In this document: piece by piece, positions 10,367 through 21,690 of the stretch | Layout: the number at the start of each line of letters is the position of its first letter | Numbering within the stretch: the first letter of the stretch is position 1 | Assembly: GCA_028673005.1 (NCBI GenBank) | Contig: CM054115.1 | Span: 189,823,548 to 189,887,547, forward strand | Source: Tanypteryx hageni | Lineage: Eukaryota; Arthropoda; Insecta; Odonata; Petaluridae | DNA: 64,000 nucleotides | Reading direction: 5' to 3' | The notes under the pieces: generated by a model | The model's database searches: none | Told to the model about the DNA's origin: nothing | Seen by the model: only the letters and a program-made list of their open reading frames with translations | Program-made: the position numbers and the translations under genes

Positions 10367-10985
10367 ATCTGGTCACCTTATGTGCTGCTCTGGGGCCCGA
10401 GGGACCCAGACCCGAGGTTTAGGTACTATTATCTTAAAGTCACTTTATTAGAAAATTGACCATCTATAAATATTTATTATGGATTTTAACACATGCTGTG
10501 CCCATATTTATTTATTATGAGATTAATGCTGTTGCAGGAAACATTTTGTTACTATATATGTGTGTACCTAACAGCCTAAATACCAGAATGCACAATGTAA
10601 TGGAGTGACATAATTTAATTTGCATTTAATATTCTTTTTGAAAAAACATATTCGCTCTTGTGGTAAGAGAATATAAGGTTTACATCAGTTGCCAAGACCT
10701 ATAGAGAGCATTAAGTTCGTACAGTGAGGCCTGGCAAATTGTTTGTCCGGGGGCCCATATTGGCTCTCAGCCCCCTGTATGTACCATGGCGATATGATAT
10801 AAATGTATACATGTGCATTAGTGCTTAATGTTAATACTTTATAATTCTATATATTTATAATTTTTCCTTTTATTTGATCACATAACTTCATGGTTGTGTT
10901 GAATAAGTCCTTGACATGTAATGTTGCTTTATTTTTAACAAGTAGGCTTGAGTAAAACTGATAATTATTTATTTCTCTGTTTCAG

Positions 10986-11025
10986 AAAGTTTTTTAATAC
11001 TAGCTTAGAAAAGAAGACCATTTAA
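10986..11025 (+). CDS. ABHD12: ABHD12 homologue, last coding exon and stop
   Basis: After a CTGTTTCAG acceptor, the first base completes the Ser codon split at 4925. The frame then reads KFFNTSLEKKTI and stops at TAA (11023-11025). The joined C-terminus, PQIISKFFNTSLEKKTI, has the same layout as vertebrate ABHD12, where PELPRILREFLG is followed by a short charged tail. Exact phase agreement across a 6 kb intron and the conserved length support this exon. Confidence 0.88.
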
Positions 11026-11695
11026 GGGTGGAAATCACAAATTACCTCTGTATATTCTATACAATTATAAAGTGTCTATTAATGCTTTGTGTAATTTTTA
11101 TAAATTGAGCATGATTTTCAATAATTATGTCTGTTTTGAAGACTATAAAATGTAGTGATTTGTACCAAAAATGTGATTCAGTGGATAATTATTTTTGTAT
11201 TTATATTTTAATTATTTATTTGTGGCTGTCAGTAGTGTTTTTTAAAATAGAAGAATTGTGATAAATTTCCAAAAGTAAATTTATATAGGACAGTATTGTA
11301 GTTTAGTGTATTCATTTAGCAATTGCTTAGAGCAAATGATTCTGCTGACATAATTTTTGCAAAGAAATTTTATTTATATGATTCCAATATCATATATTAT
11401 TAAATTCCTTTTCACAGCTAAAAGATTTTTACATTTTTATGGGACCATTTTAAAAACGTAAAGGGTATAAACAAAATGTATTTTGTTACATTTTCAATCA
11501 ATGCTTAAGAGAGAGGATAATGAGCAAAATGAATTATCACTCTCCTGTATAATAATGGTAAAATATTATCTGTAACTAATTAATTTTTATTTATGCCAAA
11601 AGACTTTTGATTATTTATTTTAAACTATCATGTGACTAATGTATAAATATATATATTTATCTTTGGTGGAAAAATAAAAATTGATGTTAAATATT
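11026..11695 (+). other. ABHD12: ABHD12 3'UTR
   Basis: AT-rich, CpG-poor stretch from the stop to the first good poly(A) signal. Its end is inferred, since no cleavage site can be seen directly. Confidence 0.6.
11673..11678 (+). terminator. ABHD12: Poly(A) signal AATAAA for ABHD12
   Basis: AATAAA about 650 bp after the stop codon, followed by a T/G-rich stretch (TTTGTTGTGCTTTGAG, 11706 on) suitable as a downstream element. Confidence 0.6.
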
Positions 11696-11858
11696 CAACA
11701 AATCATTTGTTGTGCTTTGAGTCATTGTTGTTTCCTTTAAAGATTTAATCAGTGAAATGTTTTACAAATTGAGTCCCTGACATTCTCTTCTTTGCTACTA
11801 TAAATGAGGTGAGTTTTTGTTAGCAATGTTTTGCTTTTTTCACATAAAGCTTTGTTCT

Positions 11859-13203
11859 TTAACCTCTTGGCTGGGTGTGACAATCATACTCGTCATGAGC
11901 ACTGTGCCCACCATTTGGGCATGATGGTTATTTTCGTCATCAAGATTTTTTCATGATGAGCTATTTCGTCATGAGTTCCCTTTCATATTTGGGCTTTTAG
12001 GTTCACATTCATGCAAACAGATGGCGTTTAAGGCCAAATTTTCCAAAATTTAGACCCTTTGTTGCGAACCACTGCACATGTTATGTGGGGTTGCATATAT
12101 GCACCGTCTTGTCGGCAGTTTTTAGAGGTGCAATAAAATCTATTTTGCATGAACATGTCAACTCACACATCTGGAATTTTTACCCATTTTTTTTCTTTGT
12201 ATATAACTGAATGTCCATATTTAGTATTACCTTTATTAGGTCAATTCCACAGTTTTATTCTTTTATTATTATAATTTTTGGTATTATTTTATTATCCATT
12301 TGTTATAAAAATTGATTGATGCATTTTACCTTTGTGTCAAATAGGATATAGACTAGTGCTTTTTGTGTGATTTTCATAAAAATGAGAAATATTTTGGTTA
12401 AAAAGGTATTAAAATTTTGATTTGTTTAATAAATTGTTATTTTACACATTTTAATATGCTTCTCTAAATTGATTGAATTATTTGTGGGGTATCTAGACTG
12501 TTTGTGTATAAGCAAATGCATCATATTTTGGACTTTTGTTTTAACTAATTCCACAGTTTTATTGTTATTTCATATCTTTTGTCGTAATGAATTATTTCTC
12601 TATTTTTCCTCAATATCAAATAGCATGTAGACTACTGCTTTGTAATTAATTCGTCTGAGAACATTAAGAAAAACTTTTGTTTAAAAAGCATTAAAAATTC
12701 AATTGTTAATAACAAATTTTGAATTGACGAATTTTTAATACATTATTGTAAATTGATTTAATTATTTGGTGTAAACCTAGACTGTCTATATACAAGCAGG
12801 TAATTATAATTAGTAGAAGTACAAATTTTATGCTAAATCCAACTTTTACTGCTGCATCTCTCCTTTGATTGTTAAATATTGCTTATCATAAAAACATTCA
12901 TTGGTGATTTTAATTTATTCTACTAGAAAATTTATGAGAAGTTTTGATTAAAAATATTTTGGCATTTATTTTTCATTGTTAATAACAATTTATTTACGCT
13001 AAATTGTTATTAACAATTTATTCGTTAAAAGAATTAGTTACTTTACGAATTTTTAGTATATTATTTCATATATGATCAAATTCCTTTAGATGTTAAAAAA
13101 ACAAATATATGGTATGAGGTAATGTAAAAAATATACATTTCATTCCCAACTCCCCACCTGGAATGTGCTTCTGGTCTTTTGCTTCCCCCAGTCAAGTGGT
13201 TAA
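11859..13203. mobile_element. piggyBac-like MITE with TTAA duplications
   Basis: TTAA at 11859-11862 is followed by CCTCTTGGCTGGG. At the other end CCCAGTCAAGTGG precedes TTAA at 13200-13203, so the inverted ends CCTCTTGGCTGGG and CCACTTGACTGGG agree at 11 of 13 positions. TTAA targets with CC-starting TIRs are characteristic of piggyBac. The 1.3 kb body has no transposase and contains three diverged tandem units. Confidence 0.75.
12243..13080. repeat. Three diverged ~300 bp tandem units inside the piggyBac-like element
   Basis: Unit starts AATTCCACAGTTTTATT recur at 12243 and 12547, with a weaker third unit from about 12836. Each unit repeats landmarks in order: CAAATAG, GACTA.TGCTTT, a TTAAAAA.GTATTAAAA stretch, AATTGATT.AATTATTTG, and CTAGACTGT.T.TATA.AAGCA. 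Confidence 0.7.
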
Positions 13204-13393
13204 GTATGCCATTCAAGTTGCAACAATTTTTCGTCATGCATGCTAGAGAAGCTAAAGTAAATGAAATATCTAGTCAGAAAAACAGGAATGATTTGAAAAT
13301 AAAGTCCTAGCAACACTTAAATAGTCATTTGTATCAGTAGCTTTATTTAGAATGGGATATGTCCTATAAGACAGCTTTGAACTAGGTGGTGGG

Positions 13394-13664
13394 CAGGGGC
13401 AGATCAACCTATTGGGTATTCGGGCAGTACCAGATGGACCGTTCACATTTATGCTAAAAGTAGCAAAATTTAAAATGTATAAAAAACATTTGTTGAAATA
13501 TTTATGCCGTGACATGGTAAAACATTAAAATAATGTTAATTCCTATGTGAATGTTTTGAATTTCGTTTGTGAGTATATATAAATATTTAAATAAAATCAT
13601 ATAACTATAAGGGCCGGTTCAGATAAAAATCCCAGGGCTGATATTCTCCCTTGATCCACCCCTG
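13394..13664. mobile_element. hAT MITE with perfect 8 bp target duplication
   Basis: A 271 bp element with ends CAGGGGCAGATCAACC and, inverted, CAGGGGTGGATCAAGG. GTGGTGGG is exactly duplicated on both sides (13386-13393 and 13665-13672). Confidence 0.9.
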
Positions 13665-13672
13665 GTGGTGGG

Positions 13673-16600
13673 TACCCTTTTTCACTCAAGGTTTATTTAG
13701 CAAGCCAATTTTAAATTTCAAAGAAAAGGTAGGAATCATTATTGGCGATTTAAGGAAGAATTATCCAAAAGATTTATTTGATACATGCTATAAGAAGAGG
13801 TTGCTAATTCAATTTTGAATGTTTCAGTGTTTTTCAATTCATTGCCTATTCTGCAACAGTATATTTAGAAATGTTGTCATTTTAGCTAGTAATAATAGAA
13901 TATTCTATAATGTATGATAATTACGGTTCCTTCATGTAATAAATAACGAGTACATTACTTGATAATATGCACAATGGTAACTCTTGTTAAGACTTAAGCT
14001 TTAACTGTTTGTGCTTATTTTATAAAATGTATTTTATCGAAAAAGATTAAATAAAACCAAAACATGAATTTTTGATAATCTTGTATTGTTAAATATATAG
14101 TATGCTATCTGAACTTTTTTATCCTTTATAAATACAGAGCAATAAAAAATGATTGTGATTTGTAACATTCAGATGTTTTCTAAAAACTAATGCCAATTAT
14201 TAAACATTATTGTGTTTACCAGGGCAAAAATATTTTTTTATCATTTACCTGTTATAAGCATTGCAAAATATTATGTCTTTATTTAGACACAAAAATATGT
14301 TGAATTTCTATCATTTTCAAATATAATGAAAACTTTTGTTGATTGGGTTGGGAGCAAATCAGACAGCTGTCTGTGCAGTTGTGAAAATTATATTCAATAA
14401 AATTACAAACAAAATAAAAACTCAATAATGTAAGATAGTTTGTTATAGTTAATGAAAGATTGAAATTATCACAACAAATTAAAATCATTGCGGTAGTAGT
14501 ATACTGCTCCATTGACAAGGAAAATATTTTTTCTGCTCATAGAAATGAGATAATTAAATAATGGCTGGCTTATCTTTGAATGTAAATGATAAGATAATCA
14601 GAATTATTTAGAAATATTACTAATTTGTACAAACAGTACACAAAATTATCATGATATATTAGTCTAGTCCATTTTGTTATTTTTAACTTGGCTTTGGTGT
14701 GTTGTATTTATTACAATTTAACTAAATCTCGTTATAGAAGTTCCTGCATTTTTATCCCAATAATTCCCATCTTAATTCCTCTAAATTTGACTTAATGCTG
14801 CCTTAGTTTGTTTCTTTCTCATTGTGAGTAATTTATGATATACTAGTTCCTTTTGGAGAGATCTCAAATTTATTGCTCTTTTTATTAGCATTTCTTCCAA
14901 GTAGAAAAATGGGCAAGCACAAATAAAAAGTTAGGTTCTGCCAAGGTTCATATTCATATGTATAATATAGAAAGTCAACATTCAAATTATTCTTCAGTTT
15001 TATTTTAATGTTGTAAAATTATTTAGCAAATGTCACTCATATTGCAGCCTCAAGGTGTTCGTTTCTTATCAGTCTTTAGATATATATGATAAATTTTACT
15101 ATATATTAGACTCCTACCTTCCAAATTCACCAATTCTCCAAATCATTACTTTTAGGGCATTTTTATGCTAACTTGCTCTAAATTCATTCCTATATATCCT
15201 TCTGTTAATTTAATTGTTTTGTTTACCTATTTTTCAAAGTTTTACTAGTTAGGAATAGTTTTTAGTAACTATCTATGGCAAATTATAAGAATTTTACAAA
15301 TAGTTCAGATTTTCCATCTAGAGTCATTTGGTTGCTCAAGAAATGTAACCTAATACATTGACAAAAATGTTTGATTATAGATTACTTAAATTTGCGTATG
15401 GAGTGCACCGATGCATATTGAAATGCTGGCAGTTTGTAAATTTGGCTTTGTGCACGTTGTTCTCTTATGTAATGTATCAATATTGTCTGAGCAGTTGAAC
15501 AAGTTGTTTGCAACCTTTTAGCCATTGTTCTCGAGGAGTAAAAGAGACATAAAGCTGTATGCCTCGCTTCTACAGTGCTACTATATATTCATTGCGATTT
15601 ATTTGAATAAAAGTGTAATTATCTTATTCTTTTATATAAATCAGTCATCCTTTTTTGTGATATATTAATTTTATGTTTTTGTGTGGTGACTGTTCATGTT
15701 TTTACTGCTGCTGTTGTTTTTTTAATGTTTTCAAATGTCATATTGTATATGCTTTTTTTACTTTTCTTCTTGATGCCGAACTAATCAAACGAGTAAAATT
15801 TGACATAATTCAAGTTTTTTCTGTGGTTAGTTCTCGTTCTGTTTTCAAATGTTTTATTGCAAAAGTTTTGCATAGATTCCGATGAAAGTAATGTTTACAA
15901 GTTTGCACAAGTGTACAAATATGTAAAAATTTCAGTTGTGTTTTAACAGCATTATTTTTTGTGTATAATTTCTTCTATTGTTACAACTATGGCGCTTGTT
16001 TTTTATTTTAAATGGATAGTAGCAAATTTGTATTACTAGAATTTCATAATTTCCTAAATATATCTGAAAAATTTGTTTGTAAATAATGTGTAAAACCAGA
16101 AATAATTTTAACAATAACAATTATAAATCATTACATCTATAAAAAACCGAATAAACAAAAATTAGAATGAATCCATTGTTACTTTCACTGTTTACTGTAA
16201 TGTTTTCCTCGTAATACAATTGCGTACTCAATATGCCACACACCCAGTTGTGTAAAATGTTTAGATGCACCCAGTTAAGGACTAAAGATGGCAAGTTGTC
16301 TCTCCCAAAGAACTCATGCTTTCGTAACCTAAATGTTTTATAGTATAATTTCTACTACATCTCTATTTTTCATCTCAAATGAAAGTTAAGCAAAAAATTG
16401 CATTTGTGTTCAGTGTATTATTGCCTTTTATGTAATTTTCTTTTTTATGATTTTTGTCAGGAATTTTTGTAATCTATTTTAGTGGTTTTCATTTTAACTT
16501 TTCCTCCTTTCATCTTCCAGAAATTTATGCAGGTTTAAAGTATCCATTATCAATTAAACTAATTAATCAGTTAGGCCATTCTCCTGAAGGTGATATTTGA

Positions 16601-17280
16601 CAATAATTTGTTGTCATGTTACTTATAACATGTACACTATTATTAAATTATAGCTATAGAATGGCAAATTAGCTATTAATAAAAAAATTCTCTTTGGCAA
16701 TGTTGTAATTTACCTCAGCTTTTTTCTGCCAGAATGCTGTTCTGGAACATTATTTATTTTTTTAAATACTAATTTGCATAACTTAAATCAAACGAAGAAA
16801 TTTACAAATATTCTATAATCACACGCATTCCTCTGCTGACAAATTACTTTCAGATCCCTTTTTTCCCCACTCGTCTCATGTTCTGGCACCTTTTTTCTTA
16901 CATTAGAAAAAAAGCACTGACTCTGCATATGGTGAAATTACTAGTATTATGGGATTTAACTACTTATAAAACTATCTTCTCTAATCAAACTGTGCAACGA
17001 AGCTATGTATCAAATGTAATTCACCAAATTAATGTTTCTTATGTGTTTGAAGTTTCTTCACCGCAATTTATCATTGTGTGTAATTTGCAATTCCAAAAAT
17101 TGATAAAGTGGTACTATTAATTGTTATCACAATATAATGTTTGTTGCTTATAATGAAATTTCCAATTATGCTAAGGTAATTTCTTGGATCCTTGGGCACT
17201 GGATTCAGCTTAAATATGTCTTATAGACTTACTTCCACTTCTTTACTCAAATATGGTTTTCATTATTTTTTATTAACAAT
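13673..17280. other. Intergenic AT-rich, CpG-poor DNA
   Basis: Between ABHD12 and ena. No gene, RNA or element termini recognised; only short chance open frames. A hand count gave 2 CpG in 600 bp (14281-14880). Confidence 0.5.
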
Positions 17281-17759
17281 ACCAAACAATACCACCGTCG
17301 CTATAATAAGGGTACTCAATGCTACGTTTGATCATTTACAGCTAAGTATTATAGAAACTCATATCAAAGAAGCAAGACTCGACGAGATATTTTACATAGC
17401 TAGCGCAGTTAAATTAGTGAATATAACAAAAACAAAATTTCTGTATTGTATGTGAAAATATTTAATGCCAGTATCTTTTACTCCACCTATTTCTGAAAAG
17501 TGCTAGGATATAAAATGTATGTGGAAAGAATCCGGTAAGACGCGAACTTAATAGTTTAATGGAATTATTTCGTCTTGCAATAAACTCGACGGATGCTCTC
17601 CTGCAAAAATTACATTTCTTGTTGTTTCCATGATAAATGATTAGATTTTCTATGTTAATCCGATTATTAAAAATCTATTTTCTCTCTTATTGCCAATATG
17701 CACCCCATTATAAGCAGTAACTTAATTTAGAGAATTTTAAAATAAGAACATTTCTATAG

Positions 17760-17775
17760 CAGCGCCGTCTGGTGC
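17760..17775 (-). promoter_or_regulatory. CTCF-like motif upstream of ena
   Basis: The minus strand reads GCACCAGACGGCGCTG, matching 12 of 14 positions of the core CCASYAGRKGGCRS. It sits about 80 bp upstream of the putative transcription start and close to the CpG landscape boundary. Binding is inference only. Confidence 0.4.
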
Positions 17776-18014
17776 TAATCATTTGACGAATGATCGAAAG
17801 AATCAACCCAACTTCTTGCAGCTGAAGAGCAAGACGCAAGATGGCGTCTGGGGCGGAGGACTAGTTGATCTATATGTCTGCGTTACGTCTGGTGAATCTT
17901 ATGTGTTTGTGAACTTGTTTTAGAGTTGCAATTGGAGCCATATCAATCCAAAGTTCAACGGATGCAGTAAGTTCGTTCTAAAACGGGCAACTACAAGTTT
18001 AAATCGCCGTCACA
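17776..18014 (+). promoter_or_regulatory. ena: ena promoter / 5'UTR
   Basis: CpG-containing sequence immediately before the ena start codon. CAAGATGGCGTCTGG (17837-17851) matches the YY1/Pho motif often placed just downstream of animal transcription starts, suggesting initiation near 17.8 kb. A GTAAGT at 17966 could serve as an alternative donor. No TATA box is clear. Confidence 0.55.
17841..17970 (+). other. ena: Three short upstream ORFs in the ena leader
   Basis: ATG at 17841 opens a 7-codon frame ending TAG at 17864; ATG at 17874 opens a 12-codon frame ending TGA at 17912; ATG at 17962 gives ATG CAG TAA. All end before the main ATG at 18015. They matter only if transcription starts upstream of 17841. 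Confidence 0.5.
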
Positions 18015-18019
18015 ATGAG
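18015..18019 (+). CDS. ena: Enabled (Ena/VASP), first coding exon: ATG plus two bases
   Basis: Ena/VASP proteins bind FPPPP ligands through EVH1 and promote actin filament elongation at leading edges and focal contacts. The coding part of this exon is ATG AG, followed by donor GTATGT (18020). Joined to the acceptor at 58191 it gives ATG AGC GAG TTG AGT, reading MSELS and then the EVH1 domain. This reproduces the usual Ena/VASP N-terminus and the canonical residue numbering (Tyr16, Trp23, Phe77). That an ATG at this distance gives exact phase and numbering is the main support. An alternative first exon closer to 58 kb remains possible. Confidence 0.75.
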
Positions 18020-21000
18020 GTATGTTGTCTTACTCTTTCTCGTATAATTACCTGAAAATTGCAGTTTGTGCTGAAATATTGTGCCTCTAAGTTGCTGAAA
18101 TTTTAGTGCGTTATTTTTGGAAAACGCACTTTCGGTAACAGAGCCTAATAGGAAGACCTATCGCCTGTGAAGAGTATTCGATATCTGTTACTTCCATTGT
18201 CTCAGATGTGTCAATAACTAAGGCAGTGTATACTGAAGTGAACTTACCTCAAACGGGATTAAAATACATTTCTTGAGTGAGAAGTATATTTCATTTTTCT
18301 TCAAGTAAATATGAGTTGTTTATTAAGTATTTATTGTTGTGAAATAACCACATTCGTTGAAACGTATTACCGACCGCTGTTTTAACATCTGTATTATTGC
18401 TTGCTGTAAATTGTATATAGTCGTAACTAATTGAATGTGCTATTCGTGACTCGAAAACATAATTATTTCAGATGTAATTTGTATAATTGTTTATTATGTG
18501 TAATGAATAATGTTTATCTTTCAGATTCGTAGAACATTTCATTTATATTTAATAACTAATATAATACACATTTATAAAAACTTACCGGTCTTTTGTTTAC
18601 TCATTAGGGCTTTAATTAACGTTTTTCGGCGTGTAATTTTAGAAGGAACAGTCCAGTTTAGAACGTAATATAAATTACGTCGGCGTTATTTATCTATTTG
18701 ACAAGCTTGCCGGGGTTTGTATTTTTAATGGGAATTACAACCTATGGGATATATTTTGTAAAGGTATTTGTGATATTCATGAAGGTTTAAATCTCAGATT
18801 TTTCTAACTTTAAAATTAATATTTATTTCATAGCATTAACTATTATTAACAGCAGTATCGAGTTGCTTGTGCGTTTTTTATATTCCTGCAAAAACTTGGG
18901 CGTGGTCCATAATTGAATGCTGTTCTGTAGTACTTTTTTTATATTTTCTAGGAGGATCAATTTATAGAGATAAGTTTTTGATCGAAATTTAAAACACGCA
19001 AGCCGCCGGAAGCTAGTGGGGACGCGATGATATAAACAAGAAGGCCACAAGGGGAAAGGGAAGTGAGGGCATGGGGGAGTGCGTTTACGGTCGTCGCTCA
19101 GGGGAAGGGTGTATGTAGTTGGCGTTACAGGGAAAGATACTGAACTAGGAAATCATAAAAGTAATATTGCTTGAAAAAGTCGGGCATTAACAAATCTTAA
19201 TAGATGTTTTTTAAAATAAGTTGTATTTTTTCACTATTGTTACTATATCGTATACCAACCAAAATGGTCATTATTCGCCGAACATCGATGAATGCACTAA
19301 CGATTATTTGAGAGTTGTGTGTGAGAGCACTATTTCCAAATATACAGAATGCAGATTTTAAAATACCTGAGCTTATATAATAATATTTTATTAACACGAA
19401 TTTACTTTTTGTTTGAAAATATTGACATTTTTACTAAGTAGTAGAACGAAGTTGAAAATGAAAAAGTGTTGATTATTGTATATACTTGGTACAAAAAGGT
19501 TGACGGATATTCAACGACCGGAGGAGTATCTTCGTATACTGCTGCTCCGGCTCACAAAGTGATTTGGTTGGATTAGTTTTTCATGAGTTGTTATACAAAG
19601 TTAAACATAATACCATGTAGGAAGAGTTCTAAAATATTTTATAATCTCTGCATATTTAAATATGTATTGTGTGTGTTTGCTATAGAAACACTTTATAAAA
19701 CTATAGAATACTGAATATTTTCCCTTGGTCGGGGGCGATTGAAGTATCCATTGACGCTCTTTATCATAATGTACAGTAATGTATTGGATGACAATAGTTC
19801 CTTTTATATAATTGATAAATCCTGCAAGCGAACCATACGCCAAATTGATTGCTAGGAATGCTTGAAATGTACAGACTTATTTTTGTTAATATGTACCTTC
19901 AGGTCGTTTCTTTTGCTTTGAGAGAAAAAGAAATTGAACGAGGTACGAGTATGGAGTACGATGTCTAAAAAGGGGATGTCCAATATCGAGCAGGAAATGG
20001 GGAAACTTCGTGTGTGTGACTCAGAGAATCCGGCTATTAGACCCTCTTGAGGGCTGGGCACGAGTGGGTTGTGTGGGGGAGGAGGGGCTGCTCGGGATTG
20101 GTAGCGTTGCTGCGTGAGAGGGGGCGTGGTTTGTGGCTTTCTTTGGATTTTTACCTATCTTATTGTTTATTGCGCACGTATGAGTGTCGAAATTTAATGA
20201 CCATTCGTATCTATATGGAAATATTTTAAAATTTCCTTTGGGCCTCACATTTCATTAAAATTCAACTCGACTGTCATTTGGAAGTTTGTTACCCCATAGT
20301 CGCCTTTACTCAGATTTGTACATTTTCATCTCCCGTTTTATTTTTTGTACCGTTTCGTGTATTTACGTATTATTCATAGTGATCAAACGTCTACTGTTCT
20401 ACGTCGTATTGTTAGAGCACTCATAGTTATCAATTATTTAAACTTTGTTTTTGATTTTGTGTTATCGATCATGCCAAAAATTGCTTAGATTTTGATTATT
20501 AGAGTTGAATTTATCACCGAGTACAATCTATACCATAACCCGTCTGGGTAGAATACTTGAATGATTGAACCCGTATGCTCGTCCTTGTCATGGTCTCTTA
20601 TTTTAATTGTATTGTAGTTTTGCGAACTTGACTCATGGAAATCATTACCGGTTCTCGTTGAAAAAATAATGCCATCCGGTTTGGCTAAAATACCGAATGC
20701 ATCGCGTCTTCGAGTATTTTTGTTTGATATAATATTTTGTTCTTGATTACTTTTGGTGGAATTATTTCTTGGAGGCAGTAGTCGTTTACTGCATTGTTTA
20801 CAATAAAATTTGAAGAGACTTTTTCCAAGCTAGCTCTCGGCGAAAGTATTTTCACTTGCAGGTTTTTCGAAGATGTAACAAAATTTTCTTATTATCGAAT
20901 TTTTCCTGTTTAATATGTCTATACCAAAAACTACAATATGCCCTAAATGAAAGAAAATGCGCATTTATTTATTCATATATACTTCGTTGTTAGTACGTCA

Positions 21001-21591
21001 TAAAAATTACATTGTATCACATTCTTGCGTATTTACCTTCAAGCGTTCACAGCCCTGGAAACATCTTTTGATGAACAGTTAAAATTGCGTCGTATATACT
21101 TCTCAAAATATGGCGATTGATTTTTTATATTCAGTTGATCTGCAGTAAGAGTATGAATCCTTATTTTATAATTCCTTCATTTTAGAATCTCTTTTTATAT
21201 GGAGTGTATAAAATATAGCTTAAATATTTTGGTTATTCTATCTGGTGCGTAATAGAATTTGTAAGTCAAGCTGTTCCACTTTTACGGAACAGTATTTGAA
21301 AATGATTATTTGAGGCTCATTACTATTATAAAGAAGAAGTTTCACTATTGTGAAATTGACTTGTATTTAACAGAAAGAGAAATAAAAATTCTGTTCCACG
21401 ATTTTACGCGTAAAGGATTTATTATATGACTGTGACTTCGTTGCATTGCAGCCTGATAAGGTTAACGGATAGAAAATCAGAACATATACAGCAAACAGTA
21501 GTAGAGAGTAACAAGGGATTAAGTCGGGAGAGAGAGAGAGGAGGGCAGAAAAGGAAAAGACCATGTTCATTTGTCGTTTGGAGGATGAGGG
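18020..21591 (+). other. ena: ena intron 1, proximal part, nothing coding
   Basis: CpG-containing intronic DNA with no recognised exon or transposon. Candidate regulatory DNA by position only. Confidence 0.5.
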
Positions 21592-21690
21592 GCTTGAGTT
21601 GGGACACCCACGAGGGGTGAGTGGGTTGGGACACTTAAGGGGGGTGAGTGAGCTGGGACACTTACGGGGGGTGTGTAGGTTGGGACGAGG
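21592..21690. repeat. 27-28 bp minisatellite, about 3.5 units
   Basis: Units of the form GTTGGGACACTTACGGGGGG plus TGAGTG repeat four times, the last incomplete. Confidence 0.85.

Larger units (their letters stand above)
4976..10381. mobile_element. Possible 5.4 kb TIR element (TTAA/TTAT ends) in the last ABHD12 intron
   Basis: GGTGACCAGAT at 4980 directly follows TTAA, and its exact reverse complement ATCTGGTCACC at 10367-10377 is directly followed by TTAT. Both flanks also carry short GGA-rich repeats just inside the termini. A TTAA duplication with GG-starting TIRs would fit a Kolobok-like or other TTAA-specific DNA transposon. No transposase is visible, and two unrelated MITE ends could give the same picture. 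Confidence 0.35.
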
